In this document: positions 36,001-46,870 of the stretch, in pieces
Layout: each line of letters opens with the position of its first letter
Position numbering within the stretch: position 1 is the stretch's first letter
From: Warburgia ugandensis
Taxonomy: Eukaryota > Streptophyta > Magnoliopsida > Canellales > Canellaceae
Assembly: GCA_035236585.1 (NCBI GenBank)
Contig: CP141132.1
Coordinates: forward strand, 42,659,880-42,723,879
DNA: 64,000 nt
Direction: 5' to 3'
Position numbers and translations under genes: made by a program
Notes under the pieces: model-generated
Database searches by the model: none
Seen by the model: the letters and a program-made list of their open reading frames with translations, nothing else
Told to the model about the DNA's origin: nothing

Positions 36001-37369
36001 CCTTATCATACTTACTGTTTTTATTAGGGTTAGGTAATTTACAAACCTTTTATGCTCTTATTATTATTATTATTATCCAGTTAATGTGCTGGTTGAAGGT
36101 AGCTTATTCAAGCCTAAATCTAGACTACTCCTCTTATTTCCAATTGGCTAAGGCTTACTAGCTGAATGGGTGAACATAAAGTGGTTACTTCAATTCTCAT
36201 GTAAGGGGGCGTTTAGACCTCACAAACGTCAACGGAAGGTAGGGGAAGAGCGAGGCTCTATTAGATAACCCCCTCAACCACTATGTTCATCATTCACTAG
36301 AATGACCATAGCTCAACCTTTCATAAGGTTCCTATAAGCATGTTTACCCTAAGTACTCTTTCTAATGGATTTTAATTTAGTCCATTAGTATTTATAATGT
36401 CATTCATGGGGTTTATTATTCTTTTCCTAATTTGGGCCAAGGACTTGATAATCCTTATATTGTCCTACTAACTATAGCCCTTACTAATTAAGTCCAAAGT
36501 ACTCCATTCTTATTTGTGTAATGAAACTCTACTTTCTCATTAGAATACATTTTTGATGTTTTATGCTCTTTATCTCATAACAAGTAAATCTACTAATAAC
36601 ATTTAACCATAAATAACTTATAAATTCAAAGCATAAAACTACATAATTTAACATTTAATGATAATGAGACAAGGTACTTAAAATAATTAAATCTAGCACC
36701 TTATGATAACAATGAAATCACATATCATGCTAAAGTCTAAATGTTATACTAGCATGCTTTATAACATAATCATATTTAAAATGTTATTATATAAAATGAA
36801 ACTAATTACATTAACATTTTTAGAAACCTTTACTTATCATCCAACCATTTGATCTTAGATCATTTCCTTTGATTAAGGATTTTAGTTTTATTTAGGGAAT
36901 TTTCTTTATTAAGGTCAAAAGATCATATTGATCTATTTTTGTCATAATCCATCCATGATTTCCTTGGATTTCATCATATCAACATTTATTCTATCCATCC
37001 CAAGGATCTGATCACACTTGATCTCATTGATCAAGTGGGTCCCTTTGTATTTTTAGGGTTTTTCTACCATAATGGGTAGATCCCTTAATATATCTCATAT
37101 ATATCCAATTAAACCGTAGATCTCACTTTATTTCAATAGTATATCATTATTAAAACATATTTTTAAGATCTGATAATCTCATATCTTGAAGATCTAGGTA
37201 ATTGGAAACTTATTTCTTTAATACAGAAAGTTTTTACTAAATAGTATGTCCATTTTATCATTTCATCAGAAAATAGAGGTTTCAAGCTTTCCATAACTTC
37301 TTTCTAATCTCAATTTGGAGTTCAGATGACTCCGGAATTGGATCTGGAAGTTCACAATCCTTCCTAGGG

Positions 37370-37730
37370 CCTGGATTTGATTTGGGCCCAAGGAACGGAC
37401 GGCCTAGATCTTTCAGGCAGAAAACCAAGCCGAGCAGACGTGTTCGATTCGTCGGGCACGTCCGCTGGGATGAATTGAGGAAGCGCCCTTACGAGGCGAC
37501 CACAGACGCGGACGGGACAAGTGGGACGCTCGTCGTCCGCGTGCCCGTATAGGTGACTCCCGTCTGGCGCATCTACTCGTGGGTTTGATGGATGTGCTGT
37601 CGTCTCACTTGGGACGACGTCCCACACGCAGCGCACGAGCAATTTTCTACGGTGCGTCACGTGTGCGTCTTGGGCATTGTTAGATCTGGAGATCGGACAG
37701 TCCATTCTGGACCATCCAATCAATCCTCTC
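37370..37730. other. CpG-rich block in LARD LTR, copy A-left
   Basis: About 360 bp of high GC in an otherwise AT-rich LTR, with a CACGTG G-box at 37658-37663. The longest ORFs in the equivalent blocks are in different strands and frames in different copies, so it is not protein-coding. It lies downstream of the TATA region in the transcribed strand. Confidence 0.7.
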
Positions 37731-38453
37731 TCAATTGAGGGCCCAAAACGTCTCTGATCATTGTGAAAATTCTACCCTAGGGGTTGCAGTCAGAATTTTG
37801 TGGGGATTTTATGAGAATTTTTTGAGGATTTTTGGGGTTGTATTTAAAGGCATTTTGGGTCTTTTTTCATGATTATAATATTTTATATTTTATTATTAAA
37901 TGGCATGGAAGTCTCCCATGGTCCATTTTTCCTTCCCCATGCCCCATTTTTCTTCCCCAAGACCAGTTGATGTTTGTTGACCCATGGATTCACGTGGCTG
38001 CTGATAAGATTAGTTTTTGGGTCCCTTGTGCGCCCCACATGGTGTAAAAAGACTGTTTTGCCATTTATGCATAAAATTTTGGGTTTTATTCCCATGATCT
38101 CGGATTTGAGTGTACTTAGTGGCGTTGGATTCATATTTCTTAGTACATTCTAAATTTTGATGTCTCATGTTTAGATTTTTAGGAGATTTTTATTTTTGGG
38201 TAAAATTACTATTTTACCCCTTTTGTCCAAGAAATGAAGAACTTAAGGATTTCTCATCCGAATTTAAAATTTGTCGTGCTTACAGTCATTTTGAAGGGTT
38301 TTCTAAGTTTAATTTCAATTTTACATGTCTTATGATTTGACTACACTTTTATAAAAAGTATATTCTAAATAACCCTAATATTTCAGCCCAAAATATCTGA
38401 AACTCAAACTTTATTGATTTTCTCAATCAATTACAAAAATTGGGGTTATTACA

Positions 38454-38467
38454 ATCTTCCCCCTTAC
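38454..38467 (-). other. Polypurine tract of element A
   Basis: Minus-strand GTAAGGGGGAAGAT directly adjoins the TGTAATAACC start of the 3' LTR. The neighbouring hairpin seen in element C is decayed here (TTTTTTCCTCTAAATTT). Confidence 0.88.
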
Positions 38468-38820
38468 AATAATTTTTTCCTCTAAATTTGTAATACAACT
38501 CACTTAGGAGTTTTCACAATTCTTTCATAGGCTTACACATGTGGCCTTGCCACTTATGGAAATCCCATTTCCTTTTGTTCCTTTCCTATACTACCTTTTT
38601 CTCAAAGGTTAAAATGGTCATCCATGACTAACCTTACTAATGCACTATATACTAAAGCTGGTTCTTACTAGAATTTCCCAAAAAGTGTTAATAACTCTTA
38701 TTTAGTTATCACTTTCGTTTCAAAAACCTTCCATTTCACTTGACTGGTAATTTTCACCAATCTTTCCATACTTCACAATTTTCCATTATACCTTCTATTG
38801 CTCATCCTCATTCTTTTTCA

Positions 38821-38898
38821 ACATATAAAGTTTTGACATAGATTTCCTAAAATGTATCAACATATAAAGTTTGGACATAGCTTTCCTACTATGTATAG
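38821..38898. repeat. Two 39-bp direct repeats in the LARD interior
   Basis: ACATATAAAG at 38821 recurs at 38860, with the following CATAG..TTTCCTA..ATGTAT also repeated. Element C has the same pair at 63187 and 63226, so the repeat is an old feature of the family. Confidence 0.85.
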
Positions 38899-40346
38899 TC
38901 CTTAGACTTCCTATAATACATATTGATTAGATTCTATAACTTCAACTATTGTTCTTTGTAACAACCTTCCAATCTTTGGAAGTAATTTTCTCTTTTCTTA
39001 TTCTTCCATTATTTGGAAGTGTATACTTTATTTCTTCTCTACAGTTCATACTTCTTTACTATTTCCTTCTATTGACACTTCTTGTCAAATTTTGCCTTTG
39101 AATAATATTTTCCTTGTAATGAATCTTTCCTTATTCCCATCCATTATTTTTGTAACACTCTTTGAGTGCCATTTTATTCATAATACTAACTTTCTACATT
39201 TTTCCTTCCAATGTAGTGTCATTTAACTCTGCATATATATTCCTGATCCTCTTTTGTTATTTCTTTCTCATATTTAGAACAATAATCAAAACATTCTCAC
39301 AATCTATGATAATATTTATCTCTTTTCCTCTTATATATATATATATATTTATTTATTTAAATGTCATAGGCTTCAAAATTTCTAGATTTTGCATTTCCTC
39401 ATGCTTCTTTCAAGCGTACCTCATAGCCTTTATCATATCATACTAACTCTTTATTTGCGATATTCTTGATAATTCCAATTAATAAAATCAATAAGAGATA
39501 TATTTCTCTAATTGTCATTGTCATTTTATATTTTGATCTCATATTCCACCTTTGTTGGGTCAAATTCCATGCTATCCTCAAAATTTATATAACCTAAACT
39601 TTGCTTTCTTTAATCACATGTACACTTACAAGACAAGTTTTGTAAGTGTCTAACATATATCCCCTGAATGCTCTTGATTTCTTGAAATCTATTTCCATAT
39701 ATCATTACCACTTCATTCAATATATTTCATTCTCCTCAACTTCATGAACATCTGTTATCTAACTCATAGAACTTTAAATTTTGTTTTGATTTTATACTTT
39801 GATGTTGCATTCCTAATTCCCAATTAATAATAAATTTGAAAATGCTCATCCTTATAGAGAAAAAGGATACTTAATTTCCTCAACATCATTTATGCATCCT
39901 TATATTGATTCCTCCTATTTCTTTTCCTAAAAGAAATTTGTTACTCTCATAATGTAAATTGCTATAATCACTCCATATCCTTAAAAAGTTGTTCTTTCAA
40001 CTCATTCATATAATTTGATGTTCTTTTCCTCAACTATTATAGATATTTTCTCATTCAATCTCATGTAAGATTGAAAATCTTCAAACTATCTTAAAATTTC
40101 TAACCACTTATTTCTCCAACAATTTGGATTTATATCTCATTCACAATCATCTTTAAACTTAAATTTAACAACCAATATTTGTTTTCATTTCTCATGTTTT
40201 ATTTCACCTTTCCTCCAAAAATATATTTCCCCTTACTATATTTCTTAAATATTTCAATATCACCAACTCCATCATGTAATTGGAAGTAATATCTCTATTC
40301 ATATTTAGCTCTTCATTTGCCTTGATCAATAAGATGTACTCCTTTT

Positions 40347-40612
40347 CATGATAATCAATGACTATATTTTCCTAATCAATATTTCTCTTTGTTTTCATGT
40401 TCCATGACCATGATAATCAACGACTATATTTTCCTAATCAATATTTCTCTTTGTTTTCATCTTCCATGACCATTTTACCATCTATACCATAGGTACTTCT
40501 CTTTGTTTTCATGTTCCATGACCATGATAATCAACGACTATATTTTCCTAATCAATATTTCTCTTTGTTTTCATGTTCCATGACCATTTTACCATCTATA
40601 CCAAAGGTACTT
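40347..40612. repeat. 62-bp/114-bp tandem repeats in the LARD interior
   Basis: CATGATAATCAA(C/T)GACTAT starts at 40347, 40409 and 40523. The units share CCTAATCAATATTTCTCTTTG and TTTCATGTTCCATGACC, with a 52-bp CATTTTACCATCTATACCA segment inserted between alternate copies. Confidence 0.85.
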
Positions 40613-41335
40613 CCCTTTATGATAGTCCCAAAATTATTTTCAATAGCACCAAAGTTATTATATCAATAATTCTTTAATCCTTGAAAATCCTCTAGTGCTA
40701 ATTTCCACAATGATTTGTCATACCTTTATAATTTCTAACTTGGTGATTTCATAATTGTTGTACCATTTATAGAGCTATAATTTCTTTGTAAATCATATAT
40801 TCTCACGGTTTAATTGTCTTTCTTAATAAGTTTGGGATCATATTTTTGTCCCTTTAACATATCTAACTCTCTTTTTCCCTTTCATTTTATTCTAATATCA
40901 AAGATCATCTCTTCGTGTTCTAAAATTTTATCATTTCTCTACTAAATCCTTTGCCTCACTAATTTTGGAGAAAATACTTGCTTAACTCCTTGCTCATATT
41001 TATTTCAACAATTCTCATTTACAAATTTTGAATTTTCTCACCTATCTCCTTAAATTTCTTTCAAGCCATATCCTCTCTATTTTTATGATTAATTTCCTTT
41101 AACTAATTGCCATAATACTATACATGTAGCAATTCTAATTCCTACATTTATATTTCTTTATATATTTAATGTTAACTTTGAATTTTACATTACTTCTAAT
41201 GTTTTCATCTTTAATACCTATTTCTCATAATTCTCCATTTCACCTTTTCTATAAGGTTGGATTTTTTTAATATCTTTTTCATCTTATTTTGCAATTTATC
41301 ACTTTTTTCTCTTTATCTCCATTTCTTCATTTAGT

Positions 41336-41415
41336 AATGGTTATATAAATACTTCACTTAATAATGGTTATATACATACTTCACTTGATAATGGTTATAT
41401 GCATACTAGTATTAA
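41336..41415. repeat. Three 27-bp tandem repeats in the LARD interior
   Basis: AATGGTTATAT recurs at 41336, 41363 and 41390, each followed by a variant of A(A/C)ATACTTCACTT or GCATACTAG. Confidence 0.8.
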
Positions 41416-41833
41416 CGTACTTTGTATTTTTACTCAAGACTTTAGTTTAGACCTGAACATCATACCTTACATCTATTGTAATGTTTTCCCTTATTATTCC
41501 CTCTATTGGAATTCTTATTTGGTAAGTAGTATTTCTAGTCCCTTCACTAAGTAATATCTACTTATACTATACTATTCCTTCATTACACTAACTCTTTCTA
41601 TACTCATTCTCAACTAATGAGTTTAACTCTTTCCTCACTAATGAGTCAACTCTTAACATCCTCTTCAACAAATGAGGATACTCTTTCAAGACTTATCCTT
41701 CACTAATGAGTTAATTCCTTTTATACTTATCTCTTAACTAGTGAGTTTATCAGATAACTCCTTCTCATCAACTAATAACTTATCTCTTATTCACTCACTT
41801 CAGGTTGAACCTGAGCTTGCGTACTTGGTATTT

Positions 41834-41989
41834 CTATAGAGGTGATGAACCTTGGGTTTGTTGTAGGTGAGGAAGAAGGTTCTTCAACACCCTTGTCATC
41901 ATGCCTTCTACATTGCTCATTGTTACTCATTCCATATTGTCTACTAAAGTATTTTGAGTTGCCTGTCTTGTGACTCTCTTTGGTGGCAT
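41834..41989 (-). pseudogene. Possible vestigial gag N-terminus in the LARD interior
   Basis: A minus-strand ATG at 41987-41989 opens a frame beginning MPPKRVTRQATQNT, with an in-frame TGA at 41927. It continues EGMMTRVLKNLLPHLQQTQ to a TAG at 41834. A basic MPPRR-like start followed by a Leu/Gln-rich stretch resembles chromovirus gag starts; the Tekay copy here begins MAPRRRTRS. The ATG lies 124 bp from the LTR, against 141 bp in the Tekay element. This fits a non-autonomous element that kept its leader and first gag codons. The similarity is short and could be coincidental. Confidence 0.4.
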
Positions 41990-42103
41990 CTATTCATAAT
42001 TTCTATCAATCCTCTATACAACTACTTCTACCTTAATCTAGACTTGGATTATAATCTCTCTTTTGGACATATTTGTATTGTACTGTGACTGGATGAATCA
42101 CTT

Positions 42104-42111
42104 TGATACCA
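42104..42111 (-). other. Primer-binding site core of element A
   Basis: Minus-strand TGGTATCA (then AAGTG), 2 bp from the right LTR. The first eight bases match the initiator-Met primer site of the Tekay element; the continuation is diverged. Confidence 0.8.
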
Positions 42112-44932
42112 ACTGTGACGACCCGGGTTTTTGTAACACGTTTTGTAATGTATTTTGAAAGGCAGGGCCCTTAAGAGTGTAAAATTTTTTCGCAAAACAA
42201 AGCAGTGGAAATTCTTTTTTCTAGAACTTGTTTTGAAAACCCAAGTTGCCACTTCATACATAACATAAGTACAATTTGTGTACAAAATAAATTTCCATTG
42301 AAGGAATATACTTTTATTAAACTCCAGGATCCATCCAGTGGTTCACAGTACAGCCAAATATAGTACAATACTTGTCCAAATTACATAATCCAAAACTCAA
42401 GCTCACCATACAATAAAACTCTCAACAAGGAAAAATACATGTCTTCAAGGATATACCTTGAAGATTATTCTCTTCAAGTCTTCTATCGTTTTGAGCTCCT
42501 AACTCTCCTTCCCTGTATCTGAGATATTGCAACAAGTACAATATCTCAGCAAGCAATGCTTGGTAGGGGATTCAAGAAACATAATAATTGACAAGGTAAT
42601 TCCAATACTTCATAATCTCATTATCCTTAAACATACTCTTTACATTGTAAGTTATGTATATCTATATACATACATACCCTTCATGGGTAAACTAGTTAAA
42701 TTTGTGAAAGTAGTCAAATATCATTCCCAACTAAGTTGATCAATTCTCTTCATTTTGAGAATTTAGTATTACAGCTAATCTTATACTGGGAATTTTCCTT
42801 CTTGGGAAATATTGGTAATATACAATTGCCTAGCATTTTATTATGCTAAAACATAAGGCATTTCACTATGCCTATTCTCATATGCATCATAGTGCAAAAT
42901 AATCAGAAAGGTTGCTATGTCATAGCCGATCCGTACTACCACACTCGGATAACTGCCCTGTTCACCACTGATACCACGGTGAAAAATATTATGTCATTGC
43001 CCGCATAGGGGGGCAAGACTTTCACAGTGGTGGCCTTCCCATAATTGCCACCACCCGACTTTTAGCCTCTCTTTGGGCAAGGTATCATCATATCATCAAA
43101 TTTTAAGGAGTGGGTGGCCAAACCCTCATAACTCCTCTAGCAATAACATTCTCCTAGGTTTATGCCTATTAAAACAAACTCACAAGCCTCCAAGATTGTA
43201 TGTACAATAGATTTAAAATATATCAGACCATATGTCTGTTTACTTAGGGCTGAAATATTTTCTAATTCCCTATTCACTTATAGTTTAGTCCTTAACCATC
43301 TTATATGTGTTTGGTTAGATCATAAGATTTTCAAGAGATTTAATACAAGTATTAACATTACTCTTGTCAACATAAGATCATGAGTACAATCATGTATATC
43401 TCATGTAAATGCATTCATCAAATCCTCTTACCTTTAAGGATTGATCTCTTTTCCCCAATCTTCCATGATCCTGATTGATGTATGTAATCTGTACATCCAT
43501 ACATATTGTCAATATATAAATTATGAACAATCCCATTGATCACTAGATCTGATGTTTAGAATGATCTTTAGATCATTCATATCTAAGTATTTTTCTATTT
43601 CTCAGTCTTTTTATGTCCATCTCCTGGATCTTGATCTTTCATAGATCCATTGATTGACAATCTACACATGTTGATAAAGTTCAAGGTCCTAGATCTTCTA
43701 TCATCTAGTTCTTCTTTGATCTAAGTTTAGTTATTGGATCATCCCTATGGAGGATGATATTGGTTTTCTTCCTTGAACCATCTTTGATCAAGGGTTTGGA
43801 TTATCTAATCTAATGAACTATAACAAGTATACTAATAAACATGCATACTAAGTACAATATAGTGTTCTTATTCTTATTGTTCTTGATCATCCAAGATCTA
43901 ATGGATCTTGTTTGATCATCCTTATCTTACTTACTATTTTTATTAGGGTTAGGTAATTTACTAACCTTTTATCCTCTTATTATTATTATTCAACCAGTTA
44001 ACGTGTTGGTTGAAGGTAGCTTATTCAAGCCTAAATCTAGACTGCTCCTCTTATTTCCAATTGGCTAAGGCTTACTAGTTGAATGGGTGAACACAAAGTG
44101 GTTACTTCAATCCTCATGTAAGGAGGCGTTTAGACCTCACAAACGTCAACGGAGGGTAGGGGAAGAGCGAGCCTCTATTAGATGACCCCCTTAACCACTA
44201 TGTTCTTCATTCACTAGAATGACCATAACTCAACCTTTCATAAGGTTCCCTATAAGCACGTTTACCCTAAGTACTCTTTCTAATGGATTTTAATTAAGTC
44301 CATGAGTATTTAAAATGTCATTCATGGGGTTTATTATTCTTTTCCTAATTTGGGCCAAGGACTTGATAATCCTTATATTGTCCTACTAACTATAGCCCTT
44401 ACTAATTAAGTCCAAAGTACTCCATTCTTATTTGTGTAATGAAACTCTACTTTCTCATTAGAATACATTTTTGATGTTTTATGCTCTTTATCTCATAACA
44501 AGTAAATCTACTAATAACATTTAACCATAAATAAATTATAAATTCAAAGCATAAAACTACATAATTTAACATTTAATGATAATGAGGCAAGGTACTTAAA
44601 ATAATTAAATCTAGCACCTTATGATAACAATGAAATCACATATCATGCTAAAGTCTAAATGTTATACTAGCATGCTTTATAACATAATCATATTTAAAAT
44701 GCTATTATATAAAATGAAACTAATTATATTAACATTTTTAGAAACCTTTACTTATGATCCACCCATTTGATCTTAGATCTTTTCCTTTGATTAAGGATTT
44801 TAGTTATATTTAGGGAATTTTCTTTATTAAGGTCAAAATATCATATTGATCTATTTTTGTCATAATCCATCCATGATTTCCATGGATTTCATCATATCAA
44901 CATTCATTCTATCCATCCCAAGGATCTGATCA

Positions 44933-44955
44933 CACTTGATCTCATTGATCAAGTG
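44933..44955. other. 9-bp hairpin in LARD LTR
   Basis: CACTTGATC at 44933-44941 and its exact complement GATCAAGTG at 44947-44955 enclose TCATT. The same hairpin is at 37015-37037, with arms one base shorter at 61070-61091, and weakened in element B near 54090. It is transcribed as part of the LTR; its role is unknown. Confidence 0.6.
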
Positions 44956-45289
44956 GGTCCCTTTGTATTTTTAGGGTTTTCCTACCATAATGGGTAGATC
45001 CCTTAATATATCTCATATATATCCAATTAAGCCATAGATCTCACTTTATTTCAATATTATATCATTATTAAAACATATTTTCAAGATCTGATCATGTCAG
45101 ATCTTGAAGATCTGGGTAATTGGAAACTTGTTTCTTTAATACAAAAAGTTTTTACTGAATAGTATGTCCATTTTATCATTTCATCAGAAAAGAGAGGTTT
45201 CAAGCTTTCCATAGCTTCTTTCTAATCTCAATTTGGAATTCAAATGACTCCGAAATTGGATCTAGAAGTTCACAGTCCTTCCTAGGGCT

Positions 45290-45680
45290 TGGATTTGATC
45301 TGGGCCCAAGCAACGGACGGCCCAGATCTTTCGGGCGGAAAACCAAGCCGGGCGACCGCATTCCGTTCATCGGGCGTGTCCACTAGGCTAAATGGAGGAA
45401 GCGCCCTTACGGGGGCGTCCACAGACGCGGACGGGACGAGCGGGACGCTCATCATCCTCGTGCCCGTAAAGGGGACTCTCGTCTAGCGCGTCCGCTCGTG
45501 GATTTGATGGACGCGGTGTCGTCTCGCTTGGGACGTTATCCCACACGCAGTCTCGAGCTGTTTTCGACGGTGCGTCACGTGTGCGTCTTAGGCGCTATTA
45601 GATCCGGAGATTGGACAGTCCATTCTGGACCGTCCAATCAATCCTCTCTCAATTGTGGGCACAAAACGTCTTTGATCATT
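45290..45680. other. CpG-rich block in LARD LTR, copy A-right
   Basis: High-GC block with a CACGTG G-box at 45576-45581. Flanking text (GATCTGGGCCCAA on the left, GACAGTCCATTCTGG on the right) is shared with 37370-37730, 54435-54815 and 61430-61610. The interior differs strongly among copies, including large deletions in element C. Confidence 0.7.
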
Positions 45681-46865
45681 ATGAAAATTCTACCCTAGGG
45701 GTTTTGGACCCTTCTACATCGATTGGGACAGTCAGAATTTTTATCTGAGCACTCTATCATCCAGAATTAAGGGTTCTGGTGTTTACTTTATTCTTACCTT
45801 TTTATTACCAAAATAAATTATAGTAAACTAAAAATTACATAAAATAGTATTAAACATCTATAAAAAGTATTTACACCTACCTGATTGAAGAAAAAACCTC
45901 GGTTATATGCCCAATTTAAAAAGAATACCTTGTTGATGAAGATATGGCCTAATATCCACCTTTCTTACAAATTTTCGTTGTTTGAACCGTTGGATCTTGA
46001 AATTGGTTTGGGGATTTTGTAGAATAGATACGTTGAGAAGTTTTGGACGGTGGAATTGATGAAATTAGTTCTGGAACAGAGTGCCTAATTGATTTTAGGT
46101 CTCTCATTCCAATCTAAAAAGATAAACAAATTGAAAAGAGAGATATCTCTTAGAAATTTTGGGTTTTTTGGGGAGGGATCTAGGTCTAAGTTTTCAGGGA
46201 GAGTGAAGAAAATTTTGTGGGGATTTTATGAGCATTTTTGGAGGATTTTTGGGGTTGTATTTTTAGGCATTTTGGGTCTTTTTTCATGATTATAATATTT
46301 TATTTTTTATTATTAAATGGCATGAAAGTCTCCCATGCTCCATTTTTTCTTTCCCATGCCCCATTTTTCTTCCCCAAGACCAGCTGATGTTTGTTGACCC
46401 ATGAATTCACATGGGCTACTGATAAGATTTGTTTTTGAGTCCCTTGTGGGCCCCATGTGGGCCCCACATGATGTAAAAAGACCATTTTGCTATTTATGCA
46501 TAAAATTTTGGGTTTTATTCCCATGATCTCGGATTTGAGTGTACTTAGTGGCGTTGGATTCATATTTATCAGTACATTCTAAATTTTGATGTCTCATATT
46601 TAGAATTTTGGGTTAAATTACTATTTTACCCCTTTTGTCCAAGAAATGAAGAACTTGAGGATTTCTCATCTGAATTCAGAATTTGTCGTACTTACAGTCA
46701 TTTTGAATGGTTTGCTAAGTTTAATTTCAATTTTACATGTATTATTATTTGATTACACTTTTAAAAAAAGTATAATCTAAATAACCCTAATATTTCAGCC
46801 CAAAATATCTGAAACTCAAACTTTATTGATTTTCTCAATCAATTACAAAAATTGGGGTTATTACA

Positions 46866-46870
46866 AGTTG
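46866..46870. repeat. Target-site duplication AGTTG, right flank of element A
   Basis: Matches 23646-23650; the satellite monomer resumes immediately with AATGTCTTT. Confidence 0.95.

Larger units (their letters stand above)
24540..38453 (-). repeat. Subtype-2 LTR of element A, interrupted by the Tekay insertion (24540-26041 and 35716-38453)
   Basis: Begins TGTGACGACC at 24540 and ends TTATTACA at 38453, directly followed by the polypurine tract. Without the insertion it is about 4240 bp. Its variants (GAAACATGATTTG, GAAAGCC, CATTGACAATG, GGTAAACCAGTT) match the LTR of element C, not the right LTR of A; a 73-codon stretch at 25588-25809 encodes the same residues as 59312-59533. Subtype-2 variants continue beyond the insertion (for example around 36090 and 37160). 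About 0.45-0.5 kb present in the right LTR (roughly 45715-46210) is missing near 37785-37800, where a repeated AATTTT marks the join. Confidence 0.88.
38454..42113 (-). mobile_element. Non-coding interior of element A (3660 bp)
   Basis: AT-rich, and its longest ORF is a 94-codon plus-strand frame (39162-39446) with hydrophobic, low-complexity translation, antisense to the element. No gag, RT or integrase motif is readable on the minus strand, apart from a possible gag start fragment at 41834-41989. The first kilobase after the tract (38454 to about 39480) is closely matched by element C (62814 to about 63835); the similarity then stops abruptly. Several short tandem repeats occur (38821-38898, 40347-40612, 41336-41415, and ACTAATGAGT motifs at 41600-41780). 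Confidence 0.85.
23651..46865 (-). mobile_element. Element A: LARD-like non-autonomous LTR retrotransposon with a nested Tekay element
   Basis: A 23.2-kb composite bounded by 5-bp duplications (AGTTG), with TG at the left and CA at the right, inserted in satellite. A primer-binding site beside the right LTR and a polypurine tract beside the left LTR place transcription on the minus strand. The right LTR (42114-46865) is 4752 bp and the interior (38454-42113) is 3660 bp without a coding ORF. This matches the published LARD architecture (LTR about 4.5 kb, interior about 3.5 kb, non-coding). The left LTR is abnormal: an 889-bp subtype-1 fragment is followed by a full subtype-2 LTR, which carries a 9.67-kb Tekay-like insertion. 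Without that insertion the composite would be about 13.5 kb. Confidence 0.9.
42114..46865 (-). repeat. Element A 5' LTR (right), subtype 1, 4752 bp
   Basis: TGTGACGACC at the left end and TTATTACA at the right, followed by the AGTTG duplication. Read on the minus strand it starts TGTAATAACCCC. It contains a degraded TATA position near 46255, a CpG-rich block at 45290-45680, a hairpin at 44933-44955 and a GATC-dense segment at 43628-43930. Small plus-strand ORFs (42527-42739, 43162-43383) recur in the other LTR copies with amino-acid-changing differences and run against the transcript, so I do not call them genes. Confidence 0.93.

Noticed and set aside
36056-36077. ATT microsatellite, and the TA run at 39333-39350
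   Set aside because: Ordinary short simple repeats in AT-rich LTR and interior DNA; no wider significance seen.
37364-37723. 119-codon minus-strand ORF, and the 131-codon plus-strand ORF at 54439-54834
   Set aside because: Both lie in the CpG-rich LTR block, where high GC makes stops rare. The two copies are open in different strands and frames, so no protein is conserved.
39162-39446. 94-codon hydrophobic plus-strand ORF in the LARD interior
   Set aside because: The translation is low-complexity (Phe/Ile/Leu) from T-rich DNA. The corresponding region of element C (63500-63780) does not keep the frame.
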